From positions 1,288,531 through 1,352,530 of the forward strand of contig BGZK01000011.1 in NCBI GenBank assembly GCA_005406025.1: DNA of 64,000 bases. The letters run 5' to 3'. Shown here piece after piece: positions 45,756-57,401 of this stretch (position 1 is the stretch's first letter; every line of letters begins with the position of its first letter). A program made the position numbers and the translations under genes. The notes under the pieces were generated by a model that was not told the origin of the DNA, made no database searches, and saw only the letters and a program-made list of their open reading frames with translations. This DNA comes from Eumeta japonica (lineage: Eukaryota > Arthropoda > Insecta > Lepidoptera > Psychidae).

Positions 45756-48700
45756 AAACCCATTTAGTAGCAGCTAGTGCACGTTTCACGACTACATTTA
45801 TAACTAAGTATACGAAATCCGAAGGACTTCTTAGGATTGAAAAATAATTGTGCATATAATTCGCTAAAAGAAAATATTATTCGTTACGAACACGCATTTA
45901 CATAAAATTCACAGCTACGTCCACGACACAGCCAAACCGTGATTCTTATGATAATTTGTTTTTATTTCGACAATTTAATTGTATTTGATATGAAAACATA
46001 AAACTGTTTTAAGTAAACATTAAGCCGTTAATAGGTTTTCTAATTTAATTCGGTTTTATTTTATTTCACATTTTGTTTAAGTGTTAGGCACGGTTAAGTT
46101 AGTTGAGCGCAGTTACCCCACTTTAACAAACATGTTTAATTTCAGTTCTGTATCTCATAATGATATTTATATAAAATATCGACAATCTACAGTATTAATA
46201 CCGTAAATGTTTTTACGTACATTGGCACATAATCTAACTAACATTTTAAAGAAAATTTTCCAGAGAAACTCTAGGTATTTACACAAACAATTTCTAAAAT
46301 GTCTAGCATTGACCACACTCTATGGTACGTTTTAAGACGGTTTGCGTGTTGTATCATTACATTACACATATAAAATCGTTTGTCGCGGTGTAGATGCCAT
46401 AAGCGCCAGCGGTGCGGCTTTGATGTGGCGTCTCTTTGTCACGAATTCGTAACAATAAACTATTCGCTAATTACCTGTTTCTCATTTTCGAAAGAAGGTT
46501 TAAATTATTAGATGGGTCTTTCATAAACTGCTGCTATGACAAAAACATCCAGCACGTTGAGACATTTAAATTCGTCAAAGAGAATGTATATTCATCACTT
46601 TTATGTTGACAAATTTTGCAATATTCATTTTCTCTCTCATACTGTCGTGATTTGTGCGTGCATCTCTTTGACTTATGACGTACTTTGTATCCATCTTGTA
46701 GGGACATATTTAATGACTTAAGTATTTGTTGAGGTGATAACGTCTTATAAATTGATGAAAGCCGGCTGTACGCACGAAAAAGCATGACTCATTGTCGCGT
46801 TCCGCCTGAGCCGAACGTGCGAACGAGGGCGCAGAACAATAGAGAGGCACGATCGGCTTAAGCGTTCGGCTTGTGACGCATCTATCTCTTTACTGTATAA
46901 TTTAAGTAGAAAAATATTTGAATTAACGAGTGAAAATAAATATTGATTTATCGAAAACCTTGTCATTTTCGATTAACTCCTTCTTTGTATTATATACAAT
47001 AATGATAATTCAGTGATAATAATTCAATTCAATTCATAAAAGAATGCAATTTTTCATCAATATTTTCTTGTGGCATTATCACGTATAATTTTATCTTCCG
47101 TAAACCGATTTTACAGATAACCAAATATATTATTATATTGTATATAGATATTATTTTATTTTTATTATATATAGAGATAGATATTATTGAAAATAAACTT
47201 TTTTAGGCTCGTTAGAAGAAATAGACCAGGATGTATTTTATACACCGTGACCTTAATACGATCCGGAGTTATCCGAGTAGTACGCAAATTAAATATACTC
47301 TTTCTGCTATATTGTACATTAACAGCCTGACGTATGCGCTTTAACTTTTATCTTATATTTAAATTACAATTTTCCAACGCAATTCAGTGATAAGCACGTG
47401 GCGTAAACAAATATTGAATGGTAATATTATATAGATATACAAGAATTCCTAGAAACTGATATTTTGTATTGATATTTTATACTGTGAATATAATATAATA
47501 CGCCAACTACCTGCGTAAATAAGTACACACATTACATTTTTATTATAATTGAAATGTCGTTATTTAGTCGATATCATAACGATACGCAAAGGTTTTAAAA
47601 CATTTTATGCGCGATAGAACTTGATGAATTTCTTAAGATCAGATCTCTATTTTATCTGCACACAGGTAACTAATTAAAAGTTATACATGATCCAAAGACA
47701 TATTTCTCTCTTCTTTGATGCTTAAAGGTATTTCCATCGTTGGATATTTTTACGATCGTATTTCGCTCATGGATAATATAACGATCGTCACATTGACTTT
47801 TATAGACCGTAAACTTTGCTTTGTACTTCCGGATTGTGTTTGCGAGCGGAAAACTGACTTAAGTTTTAATTCATATTAAAATTAAAGAATAATCAAGTTT
47901 AAAAATGTAAGCCCATTCGTAATTAATATACTGACTTTCTCATACTAGTTGTATAAAAATTTTTAGTTAAAAGAAAAGTCTAACTCAGAAGTAAAAATCA
48001 AAAATTTAATTTGATTCCTGCGAACTTGTTTCTAAGCATGTTAATCACTTTTACACTATAAAATGAAATCGCACGAAAGGACGATAAGTAAGTTTGTAAC
48101 AATTATGATAGTGCTTTGAGTTATTATGTCATTTTTACTAGTCCACTTGGTCAATAACCATGCGTGCGCTTGATTGTAAGACACCGGTCTCCTTACTCCT
48201 GCTTTCGCATCTAGACAATTATACATTCTTTCCTTTTACCCCACGAACCCCTGTTCCTCATTCTAATCACGCTCACCGTTTTCCATCTTGCTCGCTCGCG
48301 ATTGGTTATAAATAAGGATCGTAAATCTGTCTTCCATCCTGTTTCTGTCCTCTTTACTCCCGCAGCTTCATCTAATGGAATTTTCTTTCCCGCGCACGCC
48401 TTAATGCCTTTCAAAACGGACATCCAATCTTTTTCTAATATTTTTGTATAAGTGAGGCTTCTCGGAAAATTTGCGTCTTAGCCGAAGTTATTGATTTACG
48501 ACCGGCCCGTCCCCTTCCGCGGGTCACTCGCGCGCATCTTAAATGGGCGAATGTTAGACAGCGCGCAGTCAGCGACGGGTCCACAGAGAGAGTACGCTGA
48601 TCTAATTATAAGAAAACGTACCAAATACTTAGTACCAGCCGGACACCTAGTATTATGAGACATGTCACATCCCTTTGTCAGTTTACCTCCACACGTGTCT

Positions 48701-48936
48701 ACGTAAGTTAAATACAGTAAATCATATGTTCTAAATTTGAGATCTCGTTCAGGAATTGTAATTGTGATAATTTTTTTTCGTGATAACACACTGGTTTCTT
48801 TTATTTATAATTTTTTAACTTATATCAGTCTATTGCTGAGGTACAAAAAAGCGATCAAGTACATGTTATTTATATCAGGTATAGATGACGATACCGGTTT
48901 CATAGTCAGTCTGACTTTCATGCTTTTATACTGCTA
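45756..48936. other. Unassigned DNA
   Basis: A minus frame at 48211-48423, starting MSVLKGIKACAGKKIPLDEA, has plausible composition but no recognised domain, and it ends without a splice signal. A short GC-rich stretch at 46790-46880 holds AGCCGAACG and its inverted copy CGTTCGGCT. A CpG-rich patch lies at 48490-48600. No gene is supported. Confidence 0.4.
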
Positions 48937-49138
48937 CTAGCTGTCCCGCCCGCTTCGCTGGGTAATTTTTATTATAAACAAAATGGCGAAGGATTTACGG
49001 AATTCGAAAAATGAGTAGCCTAGAACCATCTACAAATCATCCCGCATCGAATGGTCCCAGTCCCATGTCTATACGTTTAGTAGTTTTTACGTGATTGGCG
49101 AACAAAGAAAACCTGTTTTCATTATATATGTATAGATT
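48937..49138 (+). repeat. Family A repeat, short copy 3
   Basis: Starts CTAGCTGTCCCGCCCGCTTC, then GCTGGGTAATTTTTATTATA. It contains GAACCATCTACAAATCATCC and GCATCGAATGGTCCCAGTCC, then TAGTAGTTTTTACGTGATTGG. It ends ACCTGTTTTCATTATATATG. It has only one copy of the unit that is tandemly repeated at 30.7 and 43.3 kb. The starting motif is the reverse of the family B terminal motif. Confidence 0.65.
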
Positions 49139-51204
49139 ACTAATATTTTGTTAAATTTTTGTGGGGGTGACCATATGGAAGGATTACAATAGGAAGAGCG
49201 TGACTCACATAAGAATGACCACCTTAAAGATTTACGTTTCGTTTACAATATCTCACATTAGAAAGGCGTTCATTGTGTATTCTTAATATTCTTCGGCAAG
49301 GGTATTCTTGACAAATGTTAAATCCTAAAACCTAAATATATTAGGTTCATTACTTTTTCTCTGTATGTCAACAGTATCTTTATGGAATATGTTATCGAAT
49401 GTAAGGCTTTACTCATAAATATTTTATTATAGTAGTACTTACTGTGTCAAAGAGATTTAAGAGTAAGCAAGCAGACAATTGGTAAAATTACTTCTTGGTT
49501 AGGTAGCGTAAAGAATCTTATGCAATTAGTTTTTTAATAATTAAAAAATGTTAAAGGTTCTTTATAATCTTGTTGAGGGTAACAATGATTCGTTTGCAAG
49601 TAAGATGTAATAACTGCGTGTTATCGAGAACAATTTAAACACAATCCATTCTTTATGTAATGTGCATTTCAATAATTACTTACGTGCTTTGTCATGAACC
49701 GCTTCTAAGCGTCGTCGCTAGACCAAACCGAAGGACAAGACATTTGAAGTACGGCAACCGAGGCGGCGAGCGATGTGGCGGGATTCAGAACTCGACTCGT
49801 AAATCAATCGAAGGCATCGAAATGATGCGAACGGCGCCAATTCCGCTCCCTTATTACTTCAAAGTCTCGTGTCGAGAAGTCGCTCTCGACTTTGCCGATA
49901 CGCTACTTATATGTATAATGGTTCGAATCTTTATTCACGCGAAGAAATTTTACTTTTAACGACTTGTACGGACAAAAAAGAACTTCTTAAGCGACCGGCG
50001 ATGTTTTTCACGTTCAGTTAGATTTTATTTACATACTTTTAGTCGATTTGTTATTAATTAAATATTGTCATATGTATATAGATACAAAAGTTATACGGAT
50101 ATAATTATGTGAGTAAAAGATTACTAATAAATACACGCATATGAAATTGTTGTCAAAAAACTTGTATAATTTATACAACGTGGATATACGATTTTCGATA
50201 TTATTTTTACATTTGTTTTGTGTTGAATAATAATTCCTATAGAAGATATAGAAATTTCAATTTTTTATATGTTTTGCGGGTTTGTTGTACCTTTACAATA
50301 TAATCCACAATCAATAGTTTTTTTTAATTTTAAACACATGTACAAAAAAGTCCTTTCTCGTTAAAGCGGGCATGTGTCATATTTAGCAGGATTTTAATCG
50401 CACTAATACCGATGCCCCTCCAAAATTTTTATTATAAACAGATGGCTTGGACTCGCCGGCCCAGGGCCGGTTAGAGTTTGGCATAATACATGATGAGAAA
50501 TATATAATGTGATACACATATATAATCATGTATGTGTGGTTTCATAATAAAGTCAAGACATAAATAAAATCAGAAGCGCCCAACATTCGAGATATATAAA
50601 CAACGAGCTTTCGCATGCTACGGTAGCTCCGTCCTCATGGTCATCGAATCCCTTTATGTGTTATATCGGACGATATTTCTTTCGAAGATGATTCCGAACT
50701 CGTTCTTGACTACGATTCCAATCCTACTCTCAGTCCCGAACTTGATCCCGCTTTCTAGTCCGATGACATATGTCGTCGGTTATGCTCCCTGCGATTTTAC
50801 TCGCGTTCACGCGTGAAATCACGAACGCAGCAAAGACTATAATATCACGTTTGTTCACTTAAGTACGTGCATTAAAGTTAATTATAAGTCATTTATACAT
50901 GTAGTTAGATATATATGTGAATGGCTTCTTAAGACCGAAACGTTATATTTACAATGATAAATGTGTAGATTTATACTAGTTACCCTTGAGAGTTGATATT
51001 ACTGAACGTAAAACTTAACAAATACTAGGAAATAAATGAAAAAAATATATAGTCTGTATTAGAGATAGTGCTAGTTTGTTAATAATTAATGAAAGCCGTA
51101 TTGGTAAAAATCTTTTTTGATAGATCGATTCAGTACATTCAAAGATTGCCTACTTTGAATTTGCACATGTCAGTTATAATGATATTCTTAAAGCCTTTAA
51201 ATCT
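49139..51204. other. Unassigned DNA with a short family B array
   Basis: Family B texture is visible at about 50690-50765 (GATTCCGAACTCGTTCTTG, GATTCCAATCCTACTCTCAG), inverted orientation, copy 8. CCGGCCC-A-GGGCCGG at 50456-50470 is a perfect short palindrome. The 99-codon plus frame 49660-49959 lies in slightly GC-richer DNA without a recognisable domain. Confidence 0.4.
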
Positions 51205-52181
51205 TAAAAGCGAAAAAGACTGCTGATCTTGATGGCCTCTCTATAGCAATTAATTTAATGATAAACGGCATTGCTGCGTATTTGATATAGATTTTTAATG
51301 CTTGTGTTGATGGTGGTGTGTTTTCAGACCTAATGAAGCAAAGTAAAATAATTTAAATATTTAAATTCGATAGTCTCGAATGCTACTTTCGAACTTTGGA
51401 CCGACATCAATACTACCAACATTTAGAAAAGTTTTTGGAAAACTGATCGTAAATCAACTATCGCTGTATTTTTATAATAATAATTTGATGAACATCAAAC
51501 AATTTGGATTTAGAAAGAGCAACAACAACCGGTGTTGAGCTCATTCAGCAAATTTTTGGTGCCTGGGAGGCAATTGGTGCTTTTTGTGATTTATCCGAGG
51601 GATTTTATTGCGTTCATCATGATACAGGAAACTACGTCACTACGGCGTCAGGGGTCTCTTGCTTGGGCTTTTGGAATCATACTTGAGTGGCAGAGTTCAG
51701 AGGGTTGATATTAATGGTGAGAGGTTTTTGGGATCTTCAGTCAGTAAAGGTGTGCCACAGAGTTCAGTTCTTGGACCATTTCTATTTCTAAATTATATTA
51801 ATTATCTACCGCACCTTGTGAAGGGCGAGCATGGCATTGTACTGTTTGCTGATGATACTTCCTTCCTTTTCAAGGTTAATAGACAACAACCAGATTTTGA
51901 TGAAACAAATAGTACTATTTCAGAAGTAGTCAGTCGAGTAGTTTACAATTAATAATCTTTTGGTCAATGCGAAGAAAACAAAAATAGTTAAATTTTCGTT
52001 GTCTAATACTAAAAACGTCGACATTGTGGACACGACCCTATTTCTTGGTCTGACGTTAAACACTAAGTTACAGTGGAATTTCCATATAACGAAATTGGTA
52101 AAAAGCCTTAAAAATGGTTTAAGAAACATTATCAACACGTTATGCAATTTTTTTTCCCCTTTTACCGTTTTTATTATGTAG
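51205..52181 (+). pseudogene. Jockey-like LINE reverse transcriptase, degenerate
   Basis: Across several frames the plus strand reads KKTADLDGLSIAI, then IFNACVDGGVFSDLMKQSKI, then TTTGVELIQQIFGAWEAIGA and FCDLSEGFYCVHHDT. Next come ESYLSGRVQRVDINGERFLG and a GVPQSSVLGPFLFLNYINYL region. The RT catalytic motif is FADDT at 51845-51859. AKKTKIVKFSLSNTKNVDIV and FLGLTLNTKLQWNFHITKL follow. This is the RT domain of a non-LTR element that would copy its RNA into target sites. It has at least four frame changes or stops and lacks the endonuclease, so it is dead and 5'-truncated. The clade is inferred. Confidence 0.88.
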
Positions 52182-53880
52182 TCTATAGCCATAGTATTGT
52201 TTAGGCGAATCAGTATCGATTCGTCTAAAACATACGATGACTGGAATCTGATCAATCATTGTTTATATACCTCATCAATAAAAATCCATCCAGTCATAAG
52301 GATGTTTCAAGGATACAAGGAACCCTACGCGTCCACATAATCAGGTATGCGTGCAAAACTTAGCCCCTTCTTTGCAGTCGGTTAAAAAAGACACTGTGGG
52401 TGGGTAAAAAAAGATATTGGCGAATTTCATATTTCACCATAATTAGTAAAACCACATTACAATACTGAGAGACGTCATAGTGATTATTAGAAAGTGCAAT
52501 TTATTGCTATTTGCCGTTTTATATTACTTCTACGCATACAAGTTGTGGAGGACGAATATTCTTCAAAGGGAAAATGGCTCTGAAGAAAATTCCGTCGTCG
52601 TTGCACTATTTACATACACTGGCTTCACCCTGTTCGGTGGGCGCTGTTTCCCCTCTTCTTCGGGGTTCTTCTGTCGGTCGCTGCACTTAAACTGACAAGG
52701 TAAGCCTTTTTTTTGTTCAATGCGCAGGAAATGAAAATCTTTTCGGACAAAAGATACCCGGTCACGCGACATAGAGACAAAGTTATGTGGGATTTTTACC
52801 CACTAAAAACACTCCTTTGGGGTGACTCTATTTTTAAAGCTAATATCCTGTGATAATAATCAATATAGCCATAGGTGCAGCAATTTTGTCGGGCGTCAAA
52901 GCGAGTGTTAAACTAGACAGCCAGTGCTTTGGAGACTTCGTGGCGCGTGGGTATATAATATTTGATTTTTGATCGAGCTTTCGGGCTCGGTATGGGATGA
53001 AAAGAGAGATTTATTTTAAACAAGTTAAAATTTGTTATTTTTAATCATCTCTACGAGAGAGGTGTATTTAGCTAATATTAGCAATTTTTCTACCGGATTT
53101 GAAGCGGCCTTAAATAATTTCGCGAGGTCCGCGAGTTCATTAATATTGATGATCAATTTCAGCGACATAATTTGACTTTATGTGTTCATAGACACATCAC
53201 TATTTGTTTTAGGTGGGTCCTTACGGCGGCCCGCCGTTACATTGTCGTATGAGATATTTTTTGAGACCGCGCGCGCGGGCGCACGACCCGGCGCGGCCTT
53301 ATCGGTCGGAGAGTTTTTTTTATCTTTGCTATTCCTATATGGATGTGGGTATTTTTTGGAAGCGCACGGACATCCCAAGTAGTTGGCCGTGTGGCCATAC
53401 GTGTTACAAAGAACACAGGCGGGCGAGCCGTCTGTTTCTTCGTTAAAGTTAAAAATTATACAAGTATCACAAAATATTTACATAAATACAATTATTTATT
53501 ATACATATTACAATTCTAGATCATGTCCGTGTTTCTATATTAATATTGAGCGCCTAAATAGGTTGGGTGCGGACACCGTAAACTGTTATCATCCCGTTTT
53601 TCCCTTATTATTCTATCGACATTTGCCTTCATATCGTCTCCGTGTTTGATAGCGAGCTGGTTGTACGCCCTAAATGTTTAATTTTCCTAATTTTGTGTCA
53701 TACTGCCATAAGATGCCCGCGCTTCCAAAAAAAACCCGTTTAAGAACCTTAAAAACCTCGATGTCGCTAAGGCATGTTAACAAAGTATGACACGCAGGCC
53801 TAATTTATAAACTTCACCAATTACAAGGCCCAGATTGTCTCGTCTTCATCATCTATCAATACCTAACGAACAGACGCTCT
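52182..53880. other. Unassigned DNA, GC-rich at 53.2-53.45 kb
   Basis: At 53212 an acceptor-like TTTGTTTTAG precedes a GC-rich run (ACCGCGCGCGCGGGCGCACG) that is open on both strands for over 60 codons. No domain is recognised. An imperfect 12-bp hairpin, TTTAGGCGAATC, lies at 52200-52229. Otherwise nothing is supported. Confidence 0.35.
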
Positions 53881-53887
53881 CCCGGCT

Positions 53888-54900
53888 CCTGTATTCCGCA
53901 TACACAAATGACATCCCGCGTCCGCAAACTCCAACTCGTGCTCTATGCTGATGACACCGCCCTATACTTGTGCCGTAGCAATGTTCGCACGTTACGAGTT
54001 CACGCGTTAGTTCCAAATCTAGAGAATCGAAGTAAACCCCGAAAAATCAGCCGCCATCTTCATCAATTATAGTAAAATTAAAAAGAAAGAAGTACAACTC
54101 AAATGGTACAACTCTTCAACTTTCCGCATATGCAAATCACCTGTTCCGTGGCATCACAAATACAAATATTTAGGAATTACGCTTGACATCTTCACTTCAA
54201 AGATTACAATCAAGCGTGTCAGGAAAAATGCTCAATTATACCTATCACGCCTTAGCGGTATGATCGGTAAAAAGAGAAAAATGAGCCTTAGGAATAAATG
54301 CACACTCTACAAAGTATGCATATGGCCGGTGATGACGTACGCGGCGCCAGTCTTCGCCTACGCCGACCCAAACACACTACCAACTCCAGATTCTGCAAAA
54401 CAAATTCTGCAGAAGAGCCTCCGGCGCAACCTGATACGTCCGGAATGACATCCTTCATAGGGATCTAGAACTCCCTACCATCTCCAAATATATGCAAGAT
54501 ATACCGAAAAAATTCTTCACTGCAAATGAGCTAGCTGCAAATGACCAGAACTTCTCACCTTTTCATCCGAAGGCCACGGAATGTTCTCTCAGATCCACTC
54601 GACGAGCTCATCGCTGAGGTCGAAAGGTTAATAGCTATCAATAAAAATATGCCAGAGGCCTAGGCGCAGACACCCCCTATATTGCGAGCTTAAACGGTCA
54701 CCGTCACCCACCCGGTGCGCTTCCCGCGCTCTCGGCACCCCGCTAAGAGATTCAACCCGAGCCGTATCTCTACGTGATTTCCTATGTCGAGATACCCACC
54801 CTGTGGCATCCATAGGACAATCATGCGCCGACACATCCCATGCTGATCGGCCGCAATAGACGAAGTCCTCAAAGCCCCAATTTATCGGGGCTACGGACAA
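53888..54900 (+). pseudogene. Second Jockey-like LINE, RT C-terminal half and 3' region
   Basis: Frames on plus give LLYSAYTNDIPRPQTPT and then, after a shift, VLYADDTALYLCRS (YADD at 53944-53955). IEVNPEKSAAIF, HKYKYLGITLDI, RKNAQLYLSRLSGMIGKKRK, LRNKCTLYKVCIWPVMTYAA and RDLELPTISKYM follow. This is the standard order of the thumb and C-terminal part of a Jockey-clade ORF2. From about 54640 onward GC-rich sequence looks like the 3' end of the same element. Stops and frameshifts are frequent. The two LINEs at 51 and 54 kb are different families by sequence. Confidence 0.85.
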
Positions 54901-55199
54901 CAGCCATCCAATATGTTGCTTCGGGGGTTTTTTGGTCCGTGAAAATCAGACACACCCCACGTACGCGGGTGCGTGGCAGCTCAATAGATTTTTTATCTTC
55001 TTCACCTTGCAAGGAGAAAACTAAAAAAAAATGCATTCTGACTGCACTGCACCAGTACTGCACCTGCACCTGTTCAGTACTGCAACTAGTTTACAGTCCA
55101 CGATAGTACATAGTATACGTGTCGGCATATCGGAAATGAAACTCTGCACCTCTATAGACACCTAGTGTTCAGAGGTATTATTTAGAGGACCTAAGTTGG
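54901..55199. other. Unassigned DNA with a CTGCAC-rich tract
   Basis: Short imperfect repeats of CTGCAC and CAGTACTGCA occur at 55045-55090. Nothing else is supported. Confidence 0.5.
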
Positions 55200-55833
55200 C
55201 GAGGCGCCGTTCCTGCAAAATAGTAATAGTAATTTTTTTTAATACAAATTCTATAAGTCAAGTCCCTCTATCGTTCCTATTGTTATAATTATAACTATAG
55301 CCATAATTTTTCATTATTAGGTTTTCTGCTCGTTTTGGCTGTCCAATTTTGGCACTAAAATTTCCCAACATTATTAAATTTTTACCTGCAATATTTGACG
55401 TCTTGTTTAGAGTAAAGTAGAGAGTTCAATCTCAGTATCGCTTGCTGGTGGGGGGTGTTATATTGTATTATGCTTATTTCAATGTTGTTGATAGTAAGCT
55501 AAAGTAGAGCCACTCGTTTGGATAGGCCTTTAAAACATATATAATGTTCTTCTTATGTTGTTTATTTACAATGAACCTCATACCGTACAAGCCTGGAGTC
55601 TGACCCATAAAGTAAAATATGAAGTCTTTTTGTTCTTCTATGAAATTCCCAAATCGTCTGATTTTAAAGAGATCAATGACGTCATAATTTATGTTTTTTA
55701 CAACTTCGTTTAGTTCCAGTAGGCGGAAATATGATGATAATATTCTTACGTTGTATGTTGCTACGTAAAATTGTTTTTTCTTTAAGTTACCGTTACATGT
55801 GTTCTCTAGAGGGTTGTGGTCTACGTCTCCCAC
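55200..55833 (-). pseudogene. RTE-like LINE endonuclease domain, degenerate
   Basis: The minus frame from 55833 reads VATYNVRILSSYFRLLELNE, then NINYDVIDLFKIRRFG, then FYFMGQTPGLYGMRFIVNKQ. Further on, in other frames, come LGNFSAKIGQPKRAENL (about 55337-55368) and NDRG. This is the APE-type endonuclease of an RTE-like element, which nicks target DNA to prime reverse transcription. In functional family members the motif after YDVI is Q/S-E-I/V-R; here the catalytic Glu is Lys. The GDFNA aspartate is Asn. Both changes and the stops make it inactive. The RT part is absent. Confidence 0.8.
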
Positions 55834-56590
55834 GGGGACCGCCCGTGTTGGGAGAGGTTAAAATGGAAGTAAAATGGAGGGGCGCTTCTTAGTTTTTTGA
55901 ATGCGCCTGGGAATCCGAACTCGAGAATGTTATGGGCTTAAGATTCAATAATGAAGGGCGCAAAAAACTCGTTATGGTCTGAGGTTTGTCTTGCGGGATA
56001 CTTATTTTGATGATTCTTCGTTATTTGACACTTGCGAGTTGATTTTTTTCTTTTGGTGACTTTGATAGAAATCTTTTATTAGAAGTGGTTACTTGTTCGC
56101 AAGGTTTCAACATATTTCTTTTTGTCGTAGCGTAGTATTATTTTTTTTCCAGATAGTCTTTTATTTTTGCGTTTTTTCTGTAGTTTTCTGAGCTTTGGTA
56201 AAACGGCAGGTGAATAATTTTCCTCCATGTACATGGCTGTGTTTTAATTCTTCTTTAGAATTTTTAGAATATAATTTTTATTCTTTAGAATTTGTAATTT
56301 TCTGCTTGTTGTTGTAATTGTAGTTACTATTGGTCTTACTATAACGTTATTCGTTCCCAATCTGACCACCGTTTCAATCACCCATTTAGGGCATTATATG
56401 TTCATTGTCTTGTTAATAACATCTAGGATCAAATTAGACAAATCTTCATAATTTTTTTTTAATTCTAGAACACCAAATAAAATTATATTTTTCTTCCTCA
56501 TTTGCTTATCCAGAAAGTCGATGGTTTTTGGTTGAGCTTCAATTTTATTTTATTTTAAATTCGTGTGTTCTTGATTCAATCGCATTGAAA
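55834..56590 (-). pseudogene. N-terminal region of the same RTE-like LINE
   Basis: On minus, starting near 56560, the frame reads IEAQPKTIDFLDKQMRKKNI, then ILFGVLELKKNYEDLSNL, then after a stop VIETVVRLGTNN and RPIVTTITTTSRKLQI. This resembles the coiled-coil plus nucleic-acid-binding segment that precedes the endonuclease in lepidopteran RTE-like elements. It is collinear with the endonuclease relic to the left, so both belong to one insertion. Several frameshifts and stops are present. Confidence 0.65.
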
Positions 56591-56593
56591 CAC

Positions 56594-56635
56594 AAAGAAG
56601 CTATAAATAAAAATACTTTTATTTATAGCTTCTTT
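56594..56635. repeat. Perfect 19-bp hairpin at the LINE 5' side
   Basis: AAAGAAGCTATAAATAAAA (56594-56612), loop ATAC, exact complement 56617-56635. It sits directly upstream of the surviving 5' end of the minus-strand LINE. A template-switch fold-back at insertion would explain it. Confidence 0.9.
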
Positions 56636-56927
56636 AATATTTTGCTCCAGGAACACTCGCACTATCAACACAAATATAACAACGTATAAGATTATCGAAA
56701 TCCGTTTATAACTTTAATAGCTACGAGTGAACATAGAACGTATATACATACGTATATGCTTCCATAAAGGACTAACACATAACCCTCTTTTGGGGCTTCG
56801 CTGCAATCGGATAAAATTTGATTCCAATTCGCTCAAATGGTGCATTAAAACTTGTATTTTTACGATTTTCTATTTGAACGATGCCCATCTACTTATTTTG
56901 TCTTACTGATCATCTAGGACAATATAA
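56636..56927. other. Unassigned AT-rich DNA
   Basis: Between the hairpin and the MITE. The 60-codon plus frame at 56727 is chance-like. Confidence 0.5.
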
Positions 56928-57398
56928 GGGAACATACCCATACTACGTGATCCGTTTACGGGGTGGGGGTCTTCAAAATACTACGATTGGTCACAGGACG
57001 GGGAGGGCTTAAGGCTTTATCACGTAGTCAGAGAATTTTCGCGCTTTTCCGGAGATATATTCAAATTATGACGCGCAGCGTTTAGCACTTTTAAACTCAC
57101 AGATGGCAACACTAACGCAAATATGCCGGGACGCCAGCTGATTTAAAACTGATAGTTTTGTACTCATTAAAAATGATGTCCTTATATAGTATTCTATTTG
57201 TAGTAAAACGTAAGTACCTGTTACAATATGTTTTTACATAAGTTTTTCTCGTTGATTATATTAACTTTCTGTTAGCAAAGAAAATGATTTAAAATCATAT
57301 TTATGAATTACTACGTGAAAACTATGGGTCTCAACATTACTACAGTTGGCCACCGAGAGGATTGTAAAATATGGGTCACGTAGTATGGGTATGTTCCC
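56928..57398. mobile_element. Harbinger-like MITE, 471 bp
   Basis: Left end GGGAACATACCCATACTACG then TGATCC; right end is its inverted copy with one mismatch over 26 bases. The flanks are TAA at 56925-56927 and TAA at 57399-57401, a 3-bp target duplication typical of PIF/Harbinger elements. A second, internal inverted TCACGTAGT motif occurs about 100 bp inside each end. No coding capacity is seen, so it would need a transposase from elsewhere. Superfamily is inferred from the duplication and the GGG start. Confidence 0.75.
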
Positions 57399-57401
57399 TA
57401 A

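Noticed and set aside
49908..49935. B-box-like GGTTCGAATC near 49920
   Set aside because: No A box or foldable cloverleaf lies upstream.
53182..53446. Overlapping 60-77-codon frames on both strands
   Set aside because: They arise in a GC-rich stretch where stops are rare. No domain was recognised and the strand cannot be decided.
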